Below are positions 9,625-18,609 of a stretch of 64,000 nt of DNA, piece after piece; position 1 is the stretch's first letter; every line of letters begins with the position of its first letter. The position numbers and the translations under genes were made by a program. Under the pieces are notes generated by a model that was not told the origin of the DNA, ran no database searches, and was given only the letters and a program-made list of their open reading frames with translations. The DNA is from CAZHJK01 sp964533275 (GTDB lineage Bacteria; Bacillota; Clostridia; Eubacteriales; Garciellaceae): the NCBI GenBank assembly GCA_964533275.1, contig CAZHJK010000005.1, positions 1 through 64,000 of the forward strand, read 5' to 3'.

Positions 9625-11688
9625 ATGGTTATAAACAAGCAGTTAACACAACAACAAAAAGAAGCAATCAGACATAATGAAGGACCAGCTTTAGTACTTG
9701 CAGTACCCGGCGCTGGAAAAACAACTGTATTAATCACTCGTGCTGCATATTTAATACAGGAATATGGAATAGACCCAAGAAAGATTTTATCCTTGACCTT
9801 TAGTAAGGCAGCAGCAAGGGATATGAAGAAAAGATTTCAAGATCAATTCGGAGAGCTCATAAACCCACAACCTCATTTCTCAACTATCCATAGTTTTGCC
9901 TATCAAGTATTAAAAAGAGAACTGCATTCTAAGGGTATAAAATATGATTTTATCGAAGGTAAAAATGCACCCATTAATAAAATGGTAATGCTTAAGCAAT
10001 TATATTATAAGTTCAATAAAAATGTGGTAAAGGAGGAGGCATTAGAGGAATTATCTAATGCTATAAGCTTTGTAAAAAATAGAATGTTAAATAGAAAAGA
10101 AATGCAACAATATGATTTTGATATAAAGAACTTTGAAGAAATATACTTTCAGTATGAGGATTGGAAGAAAAAGAATAAGTATATAGATTTTGATGATATG
10201 CTGACCTTAGCCTATGAGATATTAAATAAAGACAAAGAGCTATGTGATAGATATCGTAAGGTATATTCTTACATCCAAGTGGATGAGGGACAAGACACAT
10301 CACCGATACAATTCGCATTAATAAGGCTAATATCTAGTCCACAAAAAAATATATTCATAGTAGCTGATGATGATCAATCCATTTATGGATTTAGAGGTGC
10401 AGACCCTAAGGAGTTGATAGAATTTAAAAAAGCCTACCCTGGGGGAAAAGTGTTTTATATGGAAGAAAACTTTCGATCTAGGGATTCTATTGTAAGCATT
10501 GCAGGGAAATTTATTAAAGGAAATCAGAATAGATATGATAAAAATCTATATACACAAAAACAGGGTGGGAAGCCTATTATTATTAAAAAGGCTCAGAATT
10601 ATTATGAACAGCTAGATTACCTTATAGAAGATGTAAAATCCAAAGAAAATAAAAACACTATAGCAATATTATTTAGAAATCATCTCTCTATTGCACCACT
10701 AATAGATAGTTTATTTAGAGAAAATATTCCTTTCAACCTGAGGGAGGGCAAAAGATATTTCTTTCATCATTGGATTACAAAAGACATTACAAATTTTATT
10801 AATCTATCCCTGGACCATTCAGATATAAAGAGTTTTGAGGGTGTCTTTTATAAAATGAATCAATACATTAGTAGAAAAATAATGGATATAGTAAAAAAAA
10901 CCAATAGAAATAGATCTGTTTTTGATGCTCTTCAAAATATAGAGGGGTTACAATCCTTTCAAAGAACTAGGATGTACGAGCTAGAGGAAAAGTTCTTTAC
11001 TTTAAGTACATTAACTCCCATTAAGGCATTAGAATATATACAGGATGCATTAGAATATGGGGTGTACTTAAATGAAAGAAGTAAGACAAGCCCTTCAATG
11101 GTTGCGACAGGAGATTTTGTATTAGCAAGATTAAAAAGTATTGCAAATAACACTAGCACCCTAATAGAGTTTCTTTATAGACTGGAAGAATTGGAAAAGT
11201 GGTTAGAGAATTGCTCCCAAAACAAAGAAACAACATTTAATATAACCCTATCTACCCTCCATGGGGTAAAGGGTCTTGAATTTGATAGGGTGTATATGAT
11301 TGACTTAGTGCAAAGTCAAATTCCTAACTTTATTAGCGTTAAACAAAGTAAGCAGGGTAATATTCAGCTATTAGAGGAAGAGCGAAGACTATTCTATGTT
11401 GGAATGACTAGAGCAAAAGAGGAATTAACATTGTTGACCATAAGCCCAGTAAATAATAGACAAGAATATTCACAATTTATCGATGAAGTGCAGGGTTGCT
11501 ATAAGGATGTTTATAATAAAAAAGAACAATACCTTAAGCCAGAGGATGAAGTAATTCATAAGAAATTTGGAAAGGGTAAGATATTATGGCTAAAGGGAAA
11601 AACAATTGCAATTGATTTTGAAAATAGAGGGATAAAAAAACTAGCAGCAGATTTTTGTGTGCAGAGTGGACTTTTAGAAAAAATATAG
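9625..11688 (+). CDS. UvrD/PcrA-like superfamily I DNA helicase
   Basis: All main SF1A helicase motifs are visible: Q-motif region LTQQQKEAIRH, Walker A VPGAGKTTVL, motif Ia LTFSKAAARDM, Walker B VDEGQDTSPIQ, motif III ADDDQSIYGFRGA, motif IV NFRSRDSI, motif V LHGVKGLEFDRVYMI and motif VI RRLFYVGMTRAKEEL. At 687 residues it is slightly shorter than PcrA (about 730), and its C-terminus resembles the short Tudor-like tail of UvrD/PcrA (residues 640-687). A 3'-5' helicase role in repair is the natural reading. It is a second UvrD-type enzyme rather than certainly the housekeeping PcrA. AAAAGGGG precedes the ATG. Confidence 0.92.
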   Translation: MVINKQLTQQQKEAIRHNEGPALVLAVPGAGKTTVLITRAAYLIQEYGIDPRKILSLTFSKAAARDMKKRFQDQFGELINPQPHFSTIHSFAYQVLKRELHSKGIKYDFIEGKNAPINKMVMLKQLYYKFNKNVVKEEALEELSNAISFVKNRMLNRKEMQQYDFDIKNFEEIYFQYEDWKKKNKYIDFDDMLTLAYEILNKDKELCDRYRKVYSYIQVDEGQDTSPIQFALIRLISSPQKNIFIVADDDQSIYGFRGADPKELIEFKKAYPGGKVFYMEENFRSRDSIVSIAGKFIKGNQNRYDKNLYTQKQGGKPIIIKKAQNYYEQLDYLIEDVKSKENKNTIAILFRNHLSIAPLIDSLFRENIPFNLREGKRYFFHHWITKDITNFINLSLDHSDIKSFEGVFYKMNQYISRKIMDIVKKTNRNRSVFDALQNIEGLQSFQRTRMYELEEKFFTLSTLTPIKALEYIQDALEYGVYLNERSKTSPSMVATGDFVLARLKSIANNTSTLIEFLYRLEELEKWLENCSQNKETTFNITLSTLHGVKGLEFDRVYMIDLVQSQIPNFISVKQSKQGNIQLLEEERRLFYVGMTRAKEELTLLTISPVNNRQEYSQFIDEVQGCYKDVYNKKEQYLKPEDEVIHKKFGKGKILWLKGKTIAIDFENRGIKKLAADFCVQSGLLEKI

Positions 11689-11699
11689 TTACCTTAATA

Positions 11700-11736
11700 A
11701 AAACAACTAGTGTCCTAGGACAATAGTTGTTTTTTT
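11700..11736. terminator. Strong hairpin terminator between convergent genes
   Basis: AAACAACTA pairs with TAGTTGTTT, and an inner TGTCC/GGACA stem extends the hairpin. A run of T follows on the plus strand and A-rich sequence precedes it, so it can serve both the helicase gene and the convergent membrane gene. Confidence 0.85.
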
Positions 11737-11744
11737 AAGTACTA

Positions 11745-12086
11745 TTACATTGTTTTGGTTTCTCCTGGTATAAGAGCATCGACGATTCCAATAACCAATG
11801 CACCAATTATAGCCCCTAGAAAAGATACATTAAAGCCATCAACTAACATTCCTGTTACATATAGTACTGCTGCTGCTACGATAAAGCCTATAATACCTCT
11901 TCCAAATGGTGATGCATCAAATTTTGTTAATCTTCCTATAGCCCAGTCTAATAAGCCAATTACGATTGCTGCAACTAAAAGAGTCGGAATTCCTCCTTCA
12001 TTAGTCATTCCAGGAGTTAAGAATGCTGCAATTCCAATGGCGATTGCAGAAACTACAATCCTGATAAGTATTCTTCCAATATTCAT
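11745..12086 (-). CDS. Small membrane protein of the phage-holin-4/YvlD family
   Basis: A 113-residue protein that is almost entirely hydrophobic, with three or four predicted membrane spans (about residues 5-25, 32-50, 65-85, 88-108) joined by short loops and a single RLTKFD stretch. The pattern matches the mycobacteriophage-holin-4 superfamily (PF04020) to which Bacillus YvlD belongs. Despite the name these are usually chromosomal envelope proteins, not lysis proteins, and no phage genes lie nearby. AAGGAGG stands 8 bases before the ATG. Function unknown. Confidence 0.75.
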   Translation of the reverse strand: MNIGRILIRIVVSAIAIGIAAFLTPGMTNEGGIPTLLVAAIVIGLLDWAIGRLTKFDASPFGRGIIGFIVAAAVLYVTGMLVDGFNVSFLGAIIGALVIGIVDALIPGETKTM

Positions 12087-12268
12087 TTATAAAAGCCTCC
12101 TTTTGTTATTAAAAAGTTAATTATGTGCTATGTAAATCACTAACTATAAATATGCCCAATTTAATAGTTTTTAATAACTAGGAAAATCATAAATAAAAAA
12201 ATAAAGACAATCACAGACTTTTTTTCTTGAATATAATGAATACAAAGGAATAAATAGGAGGAATTAAA

Positions 12269-12913
12269 ATGCCTAGAACGGATTTTACACCAAAGAAGCA
12301 TGGGTTTCATTTTCCAAATGTTTTCGCCAATAAAATTATAAAAACTAAGTGGGGAGAAATAGAAACAAAGGGTAGATGTGGGGGAATGGCATTTGCATCC
12401 CTTGATTATTACTTTGCAAATATACCAATACCAGCATATGGAACTAAGGATTCGTCCATTAGAATACCGCCAGATGGAGATTTTGTAGCAGACTTTATAT
12501 ATAAGAGGCTTATAGATAGCTTTTTCACTTCAACTTCACATAAATTCATTAGTTGGACATTAGCATCAGATAGTCCAAAATTCCTTAGTAAGGGTGTTTC
12601 CCATTGGACTAAGAAAAAGGAATTTCCAAAAATGAAAGAATCCATAGATAAAGGAATACCTGTTATTCTAGGATTAGTACGATCAAGAAATTTAAAGGAG
12701 ATTGCCGGAAACCACCAGGTAGTTGCCTATGGATATGATTATAATTCTATAAATGATAAAATAACCATCTATATCTATGATAATAACTTTCCAGATCAAG
12801 AGGTAATGTTGATTTCCGATGAAACAATTCCACATTTTGTTTCATTAGACAAATATATATGGAGAGGTTTTTTTGTTCAAGATTATAAACCTAAGGTGCC
12901 TAAAGAAAGTTAA
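12269..12913 (+). CDS. Putative papain-fold (C39-like) cysteine peptidase or amidase, cytosolic
   Basis: Not a protein I can assign to a named family with certainty. The 214-residue chain has the order expected for a papain-like fold: an N-terminal Cys in GRCGGMAFASLDYY (near residue 37), a His in GNHQVVAYGYDYN (near residue 150) and an acidic/Asn residue in IYIYDNNFP (about 170). The GNHQVVAYGY pattern closely follows the catalytic-His strand of C39/C1-type peptidases. No signal peptide or membrane segment is seen. A strong GGAGG precedes the ATG. It stands alone, so a role cannot be inferred from neighbours. Confidence 0.55.
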   Translation: MPRTDFTPKKHGFHFPNVFANKIIKTKWGEIETKGRCGGMAFASLDYYFANIPIPAYGTKDSSIRIPPDGDFVADFIYKRLIDSFFTSTSHKFISWTLASDSPKFLSKGVSHWTKKKEFPKMKESIDKGIPVILGLVRSRNLKEIAGNHQVVAYGYDYNSINDKITIYIYDNNFPDQEVMLISDETIPHFVSLDKYIWRGFFVQDYKPKVPKES

Positions 12914-12939
12914 GTCTTACATTAACTTTAACTTTAACC

Positions 12940-13581
12940 TTAAGTTAAATATATAAATATACCTAAAAATTGAATTATACTAGCGCCCAATACAAATATA
13001 TGCCAGATTGCATGGTTATAGGGAATTTTTTTAATGCTATAAAAAATAGTACCTAAGGAATAAACTAATCCACCTATTAAAATCCATATAAAAAACTGTA
13101 TAGATGTCATGGCAATAATAGGTTTTATAGTAAAAACAGCAATCCAACCCATACCTAAATATAGAATTAGGGATAACTTTTTGTATTTATCCATTTTTTT
13201 ATAGGTAGAGATTTTAAATATAACTCCGAAGATAGCTATAGACCAAACGGCAATTAGGATACCCATTCTTAAATATCCACCCATAGTCAGTAAAGCGATA
13301 GGAGTATATGTTCCAGCTATAAATAAGTATATTGAGGAATGGTCAAAAACCCTTAATATCTTTTTGACTTTAGGATTAGCGATACTATGATAAAGTGTTG
13401 AACATAAATACATCAATATTATACTAAACCCATATATACTAAAGGCAACAATAGATAAGGTATCATGCTTATTTATAGAAAAAAATAATAAAACAGTTAA
13501 TGCTACAATGCCAAATAGCACACCAAGTCCGTGGGTTATACCATTAGCGATTTCTTCTTTTATTGAATATATTTTGCCCAT
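12940..13581 (-). CDS. Hemolysin III / PAQR-family membrane protein
   Basis: A 213-residue protein with seven hydrophobic segments. Conserved family residues are visible: EEIANGITHGLG near the N-terminus, STLYHS (metal-binding His), DHSSIYLFIAGTYTP (Asp-His motif) and HAIWHIFVLGA near the C-terminus (His pair). These match the zinc-site pattern of the PAQR/HlyIII superfamily, of which bacterial members are annotated hemolysin III or YqfA; the biochemical role is poorly defined. It is convergent with the papain-like gene and the ribosome site is only moderate. Confidence 0.9.
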   Translation of the reverse strand: MGKIYSIKEEIANGITHGLGVLFGIVALTVLLFFSINKHDTLSIVAFSIYGFSIILMYLCSTLYHSIANPKVKKILRVFDHSSIYLFIAGTYTPIALLTMGGYLRMGILIAVWSIAIFGVIFKISTYKKMDKYKKLSLILYLGMGWIAVFTIKPIIAMTSIQFFIWILIGGLVYSLGTIFYSIKKIPYNHAIWHIFVLGASIIQFLGIFIYLT

Positions 13582-13643
13582 AATATCACACAGCTTTCTT
13601 TTTTTAGTTATAGTTTTATCTTAATTATAGTTTATCATACTAT

Positions 13644-13680
13644 AAAATAAAAAGCCTCCATCCTTTATTGGAAAGAGGCA
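13644..13680 (-). terminator. Terminator of the rubrerythrin-like gene
   Basis: Read on the minus strand, GCCTC pairs with GAGGC (plus-strand arms 13654-13658 and 13675-13679) and is followed by TTTTTATTTTA. Confidence 0.75.
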
Positions 13681-13691
13681 TATTATTTGGC

Positions 13692-14180
13692 TTAATATTC
13701 TTCTTTTTTAATACCAAATTCTGCAGATTCCACCCAATCATTTGGTCTATTTACTAATTTGATTAATTCTTCTAAGACGCTATAATGTTCTTCCTCTTGC
13801 TTAACTAAAAAAGAAAATAATTCTTTTTCTACCTCATCACTTGTTTTTTCTAAAAATGACTTATACAAATCGATACTGTCCTGTTCGATATTTAAAGCAG
13901 CACGATAGACATCCAATTGATTAGGAACATCCCTAATTTCACTGTTAATATCCTTTAAGTTTTTAAAAATATTTTGTGCACCCTCTAGAGTGTGATTATC
14001 TACTAAATTAAAGGATCTATTACCTAACTTATTTTCTAAGATTTCAGCATGATTTCTTTCATCCTGTGCTAGATTTTCAAAAACAACACTTAGACTGCTA
14101 CCTGCATATAGCTTTGCCTGTTCTAAATAATATTTTTCACCGTCATTTTCCATTTTAATAGCAAATTTCAAAGTATCCAT
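13692..14180 (-). CDS. Rubrerythrin/ferritin-like diiron protein lacking the rubredoxin domain
   Basis: A 162-residue four-helix protein with the two half-motifs of a ferritin-like diiron site: MENDGEKYYLEQA and LAQDERNHAEIL in the first half, LNIEQDSIDLYKSFL and VKQEEEHYSVLEEL in the second. The C-terminal rubredoxin domain of classical rubrerythrin is absent. Such proteins are frequent in anaerobes and usually take part in peroxide detoxification or iron handling. The start has a good GAGGGGG site. It is a single-gene unit ending in a terminator. Confidence 0.88.
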   Translation of the reverse strand: MDTLKFAIKMENDGEKYYLEQAKLYAGSSLSVVFENLAQDERNHAEILENKLGNRSFNLVDNHTLEGAQNIFKNLKDINSEIRDVPNQLDVYRAALNIEQDSIDLYKSFLEKTSDEVEKELFSFLVKQEEEHYSVLEELIKLVNRPNDWVESAEFGIKKEEY

Positions 14181-14309
14181 TAAAACTCCCCCTCATATTT
14201 ATATATATTTTCTTTATATCCAATACATATTTCGTGAAACAAAAATCCTATTCTTGCCTCCCTTTTGTTGAAATGTTATGATGTATAAAATACACAAAAG
14301 GAGGCATAA

Positions 14310-14945
14310 ATGTACAACATAAGAAGGATTCTACTATATGTACTTGGACTATTTCTTCTATCCTTAGGGGTTGCATTGTCTATCCGTTCTAATTTAGGTG
14401 TTTCCCCAACAAGTTCGGTATCCTATGTTTTAAGCTCTATTACTGGATTTACTATCGGAAGTGTTACCCTAGCATACTTTCTTATTTTGATTCTAGCTCA
14501 AAAAATCATTTTAGGCAGGGAGTTTCATGCAAAAAACTATCTACAGATATTCTTTTCTTCTATATTTGGACTATTTACAGATATAAGTTTATGGATAACT
14601 ATTACAATTATTCCCACTAGTTATTTTGTTTCTTTGATTATATTAATTATTAGTATAATTATAATAGGGATTGGCTTATCCTTTGTTCTTATAACAGATG
14701 TTATTATGAACGCTCCTGAGGGATTTTGTAATGCCATCTCTTATAAATGGGATATTAAATTCTCTAAGGTAAAAACCATATTTGATATGTTAAGTGTTTT
14801 TTTATCTATTACGCTTGCATTTGTATTTATTGGGGAAATCACTCAAATAAGAGAAGGTACCATAATTGCAGCTCTTTTTGTAGGTAAAATTGTAGGAATT
14901 ATTATAGAAAAAAATAAAGACAAAATTATGTCTCTATATTCATAA
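14310..14945 (+). CDS. YczE/YitT-like integral membrane protein
   Basis: A 211-residue protein with five or six membrane spans. The N-terminal pattern LFLLSLGVALSIRSNLGVSPTSS is characteristic of the YczE family (DUF6198). The central MNAPEGFCNAISYK and C-terminal REGTIIAALFVGKIVG also fit. Bacillus YczE has been linked to surfactin and bacillaene production through its neighbours, but the transport or regulatory role is unclear. An excellent AAAGGAGG precedes the ATG. A terminator follows directly. Confidence 0.85.
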   Translation: MYNIRRILLYVLGLFLLSLGVALSIRSNLGVSPTSSVSYVLSSITGFTIGSVTLAYFLILILAQKIILGREFHAKNYLQIFFSSIFGLFTDISLWITITIIPTSYFVSLIILIISIIIIGIGLSFVLITDVIMNAPEGFCNAISYKWDIKFSKVKTIFDMLSVFLSITLAFVFIGEITQIREGTIIAALFVGKIVGIIIEKNKDKIMSLYS

Positions 14946-14955
14946 GAATAAAAAT

Positions 14956-14986
14956 CTCCCACTTCTACTAGTGGGAGAATTATTAA
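14956..14986 (+). terminator. Hairpin terminator after the YczE-like gene
   Basis: CTCCCAC (14956-14962) pairs with GTGGGAG (14971-14977), followed by AATTATTAAATTT, which is T-poor. Confidence 0.6.
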
Positions 14987-15041
14987 ATTTATACTCATTT
15001 TCATTTATATGAAAGATGTTATGTTTTTTATTAAGAGAATA

Positions 15042-15653
15042 TCAAATAATTCCGGATATAGAAATTGCACTATAAATTAAAAGTAATCCCATAGCTACAT
15101 TAAATTGTTTTCTATATTTAAAAAGGAATTTATTAAATAAAGAACCAAATAATGCCCAGCTTGTGGTTGAAAGAAAACACAAAAATCCTAAAAATAAGGA
15201 AAAAAGAATTAAGGCTGTATTTGATTTATAATAAGGGATAATAAAGTTGGACATAACAGTTATACTATATAGAATGCACTTTGGATTAACAACCTGTAAA
15301 GACATACCAGTAAAAAACAAATTTAATTTAATTCCTTTATTATCATCTGAGGATTCCTTGCTTTCATTATTTTCTTCCTTGCTTTTCATTATATGAATTG
15401 CAAGGTATAGCATATAAACAGCACCTAATATACCCATGAATACTTTTACCTTGGGCATAATATTAAAAAGAAACAGATTAAAATAGGTAGAGAAAAGTAG
15501 GATTACAAGAAAACCTGCAAATACCCCTGCATTAAACTCTAAGGTTTTTTTTAATCCATATTTACCAGCGTTTGCCATAGCCATAATATTATTAGGTCCT
15601 GGCGTAAAGGTCATAACAAAAGCATAAGATAAGAACGCAGCTAGATTAAACAT
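15042..15653 (-). CDS. LysE/RhtB-family amino-acid exporter
   Basis: A 203-residue inner-membrane protein with about six spans. The family signature is present at the N-terminus: FVMTFTPGPNNIMAMANAGKYG. A charged cytoplasmic loop (KSKEENNESKESSDDNKG) lies after the third span. LysE/RhtB members export amino acids or their derivatives; the substrate cannot be read from the sequence. I place the start at the ATG at 15653, with AGGGGTGG ten bases upstream; an in-frame ATG 15 codons earlier lacks a site. Transcribed divergently from the Nudix gene. Confidence 0.9.
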   Translation of the reverse strand: MFNLAAFLSYAFVMTFTPGPNNIMAMANAGKYGLKKTLEFNAGVFAGFLVILLFSTYFNLFLFNIMPKVKVFMGILGAVYMLYLAIHIMKSKEENNESKESSDDNKGIKLNLFFTGMSLQVVNPKCILYSITVMSNFIIPYYKSNTALILFSLFLGFLCFLSTTSWALFGSLFNKFLFKYRKQFNVAMGLLLIYSAISISGII

Positions 15654-15828
15654 AGTATACCGACCACCCCTATAGATATGAATATTCACATTATACACCT
15701 ATAAAAGGTATCCTACAACAGTTAAAAAACCCTTGACTGATTTTTTAAAAAGGCAGCATTAAGAGGAATTTTGTATTAATTGTCGAAATATATATTATTT
15801 ACTACAATAAAAGGAGAGGGGTACTTTC

Positions 15829-16209
15829 ATGAAAGAGGTCGTAGCAGGAGTTTTATATCACAATGGAAAGATATTATTAGCCAAAAGAGCCAAGGGACTA
15901 AAGCTTGAAGGGAAGTGGGAATTTCCAGGAGGGAAGATAGAAGCTGGAGAAACTCCAGAACAAGCACTTTCAAGAGAAATGAAAGAAGAACTCTTAATAG
16001 ATATAAAAAACATAAACTATTTAACAGAAAGTGTTCATACATATGAATATGGTAAAATTAAACTTCTAGCCTATAAAGCTGATTGTATGCAGATTCCAGA
16101 ACAACTATTAGTACATAGCCAGATAGATTGGGTAGAACCAAATAAATTACTGAATTATGACCTTGCACCTGCAGATATTCCTGTGGCAGCCTTTTTATCA
16201 GAGGATTAA
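15829..16209 (+). CDS. Nudix hydrolase of the MutT (8-oxo-dGTP diphosphatase) type
   Basis: A 126-residue single-domain protein with a complete Nudix box at residues 34-56, [18 protein letters not shown] followed by KEELLID. The length and the opening [19 protein letters not shown] match MutT-like enzymes that cleanse oxidised nucleotides, with WEFPGGK just before the box. The start follows AAAAGGAGAGGGG. A hairpin terminator lies a few bases after the stop. The exact nucleotide substrate remains a family-level guess. Confidence 0.92.
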   Translation: MKEVVAGVLYHNGKILLAKRAKGLKLEGKWEFPGGKIEAGETPEQALSREMKEELLIDIKNINYLTESVHTYEYGKIKLLAYKADCMQIPEQLLVHSQIDWVEPNKLLNYDLAPADIPVAAFLSED

Positions 16210-16214
16210 GTAAT

Positions 16215-16249
16215 AACCGGCGGCTCTTTAGAGTTTGTCGGTTTCTTTT
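16215..16249 (+). terminator. Terminator after the Nudix gene
   Basis: AACCGGC pairs with GTCGGTT (one G-U), with an inner CTCT/AGAG stem and TTTCTTTTA downstream. Confidence 0.75.
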
Positions 16250-16354
16250 ATATTTATTAAGTATTAAGAGGATTATTAGTATTTAATGAAGAAATAGAGA
16301 AATAAATATACTATAATTAAATAATAGACTTTAGAAAATGGAGTGACACAAAAC

Positions 16355-17503
16355 ATGGATAAAAGAGTTTATATAGCAGGATGCAAAGACTATAAAAAAG
16401 AGAATGTAGAAATTGCAGTGAAAAGAGCACTTTCAGCCTTCCCATCAGCATTAGATATTAAAGGGAAAAAAGTTTTAATTAAAGTAAATCTACTATCAGC
16501 TAACAAACCTAATAAGGCAGTGACCACCCATCCGGAAGTAGTAGCAGCTATTGCAGGGGAATTTATAAAAGCAGGCAAGGAGGTAATCATTGCAGATAGT
16601 CCCGGAGGGCTTTATAACCAAGGGGTAATGCGTCAAGTTTATTCCACCTGTGGAATGAATGCAGCATCAGAAGAATCAGGAGCAAAGTTAAACTTCGATA
16701 TGTCCCATAGACATGTAAAATTCCCTCAAGGTAAGTATGCAAAGGAATTTAATATAATTTCACCTGTATTGGATGCGGATTTTATCGTAAATGTTGCAAA
16801 GCTAAAAACCCATGGTCTTGCCTATTATACTGGAGCAGTAAAAAACCTTTTTGGGACTATTCCAGGACTTGAAAAGGCAGGTTTTCATTCTAAATATCCA
16901 AACAAGTATAAATTTAATGGTGTGCTAATAGACATATGCCAATATATAAAGCCAGGAATATCCTTTGTAGATGGAATAGTAGGTATGGAGGGAGCAGGTC
17001 CCTCGGGAGGTAAGGCAAAACATGTTGGTGTCATAGGAGCTTCCTTAAATCCTTATGCACTGGATTTAGCAATGAGTGATTTGGTATCCCTGCCTAATTC
17101 AAAAATTCCTATACTTAAGGAAGCTGCCATACAAGGATTAGTGCCCGAAGACGCAGGGAAGTTGGAATTTCTGGGAGATGATCCGAAGAAATTCAAGACA
17201 ACCTTTCAACCTGCCATAGAAGGCGCAAGAAGAGGGAATCCAATTTTATTCCTTATAGAACGATACCTTCTCCCAAACAAATGGAAGGAAGGACTTTCTA
17301 ATAAGCTCACTCCCTGGCCAAAGATGTTAGATAATTGTATAGCTTGCGGCAAATGTGTAGAAATCTGCCCACGCCAAGTGATAAAAATCGAGAAGGGTAA
17401 GGCTAGACCTGATTATTCCGGCTGTATACGCTGCTATTGTTGCCATGAGGTTTGCCCAGTACAGGCAATAGATCTTGTAAAGAAGTCAAAGTTAAACAGC
17501 TAA
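16355..17503 (+). CDS. DUF362 domain protein with C-terminal 2x[4Fe-4S] ferredoxin domain
   Basis: About 382 residues. The N-terminal 290 residues form a DUF362 domain (KVLIKVNLLSANKPNKAVTTHP, VNVAKLKTHGLAYYTGAVKN). The C-terminal domain has two CxxCxxCxxxCP clusters (CIACGKCVEICP and CIRCYCCHEVCP), the hallmark of an 8Fe ferredoxin. Such proteins are common in strict anaerobes and presumed to be electron carriers or iron-sulfur-linked enzymes; the reaction is unknown. The start is set at the ATG at 16355, with GGAG 11 bases upstream. A GTG at 16343 would overlap that site and is less likely. Confidence 0.88.
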   Translation: MDKRVYIAGCKDYKKENVEIAVKRALSAFPSALDIKGKKVLIKVNLLSANKPNKAVTTHPEVVAAIAGEFIKAGKEVIIADSPGGLYNQGVMRQVYSTCGMNAASEESGAKLNFDMSHRHVKFPQGKYAKEFNIISPVLDADFIVNVAKLKTHGLAYYTGAVKNLFGTIPGLEKAGFHSKYPNKYKFNGVLIDICQYIKPGISFVDGIVGMEGAGPSGGKAKHVGVIGASLNPYALDLAMSDLVSLPNSKIPILKEAAIQGLVPEDAGKLEFLGDDPKKFKTTFQPAIEGARRGNPILFLIERYLLPNKWKEGLSNKLTPWPKMLDNCIACGKCVEICPRQVIKIEKGKARPDYSGCIRCYCCHEVCPVQAIDLVKKSKLNS

Positions 17504-17571
17504 CTCAAGCCTAACAGAAGAGTCAATTAATTACTAAAGGAAAAAGATTATAAACTATAAAGGAGAAATTT

Positions 17572-18582
17572 ATGAAGAGAAAAGAAGCAAATTTAAAACA
17601 GTGGAAAGAATTATATGAATTAGCTCTAGAGGTCAAGGCACTAAAACCTTGGGAGTATTTATGGGATATGGATATAATAACCATATTACTGCCGGAATAC
17701 AAAGAACCTTTTTATTGCAGTATTATGGGTAGGAATGGGGAGTTTACCGGTATAGGTATTTATCATGGTTTTAAAGCAATGAATGAATTTTTTACAATTA
17801 TTAAAAATGATGGAATTCCATCGGATCAATTAATAAGATATCAAAACTGTATTATGTGTAATTATGGAAATAGAGAAGAATTAACAAAAAAGGAATGGCA
17901 GCTAACAAAAGATCTAGGCTACAAATTTAGAGGCAAGAACAATTGGATTTATTTTCATTCCTTTAAAAGTGGATATGCTCCCTTTATGTTAGAACAAGAA
18001 GAAGTATTAAAAGCAATAGAAGTATTTAAGGGATTGATAATGGCATTAAGGTCATATATTTTTAAAGGGATAAAAGTAGATTTTGAAAATGGAGAAGTTT
18101 TACTTAGACATTATGATGAAGAGAGAGAACTATGGTTCAACAGACCAGCACCAATGTTTTTACCACCTATGGAATACCCCATACCAATAATACAGGATGA
18201 ATTGCTTATATCGAAGTTAAAAAAGCAGGAAAACAACGGAAAGGTCATAGAAATAGATATTGCTTATCTTAATGCATTAATAGATGATAAGGATTATCAA
18301 AGACCAATAATCCCTCGAACTAATATTATAGCTGATAAAGGGCTTGGAATTGTTATTGATTTTGATACCATAGGACCTGATGAAGATGATACACAAGTTA
18401 TTTTGGGAACTGTTATAAACTATATAATGAATAATGGACGACCAAAGACTATTTTTGCAAGGGATGGATATATAAAAAGTATCCTAGAAGATCTTTGCAG
18501 TAGAACAGACATAAATTTAAAAACAAAAGGTAGATTGACCACTATTGATAAGTTTATGAGAGAACTTTCTGAAACAATGTAA
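17572..18582 (+). CDS. Conserved hypothetical protein (DUF7309/DUF6930-like)
   Basis: A 336-residue soluble protein. The opening QWKELYELALEVKALKPWEY and the following WDMDIITILLPE with FYCSIMGRNGEFTGIGIYHG resemble DUF7309. The C-terminal part, with RPKTIFARDGYIKSILEDLC, resembles DUF6930-type proteins. These names come from memory and were not checked. No catalytic motif, membrane span or signal peptide is visible. AAAGGAG precedes the ATG. The next gene starts 27 bases downstream on the same strand, so it may be cotranscribed with the macrodomain gene. Confidence 0.6.
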   Translation: MKRKEANLKQWKELYELALEVKALKPWEYLWDMDIITILLPEYKEPFYCSIMGRNGEFTGIGIYHGFKAMNEFFTIIKNDGIPSDQLIRYQNCIMCNYGNREELTKKEWQLTKDLGYKFRGKNNWIYFHSFKSGYAPFMLEQEEVLKAIEVFKGLIMALRSYIFKGIKVDFENGEVLLRHYDEERELWFNRPAPMFLPPMEYPIPIIQDELLISKLKKQENNGKVIEIDIAYLNALIDDKDYQRPIIPRTNIIADKGLGIVIDFDTIGPDEDDTQVILGTVINYIMNNGRPKTIFARDGYIKSILEDLCSRTDINLKTKGRLTTIDKFMRELSETM

Positions 18583-18609
18583 AGAATAGGTAATTCAGGA
18601 GGTGTAGGA

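Noticed and set aside
11745..12086. Phage lysis gene (holin)
   Set aside because: The family name says holin, but there is no endolysin or other phage gene nearby; YvlD-type proteins are chromosomal.
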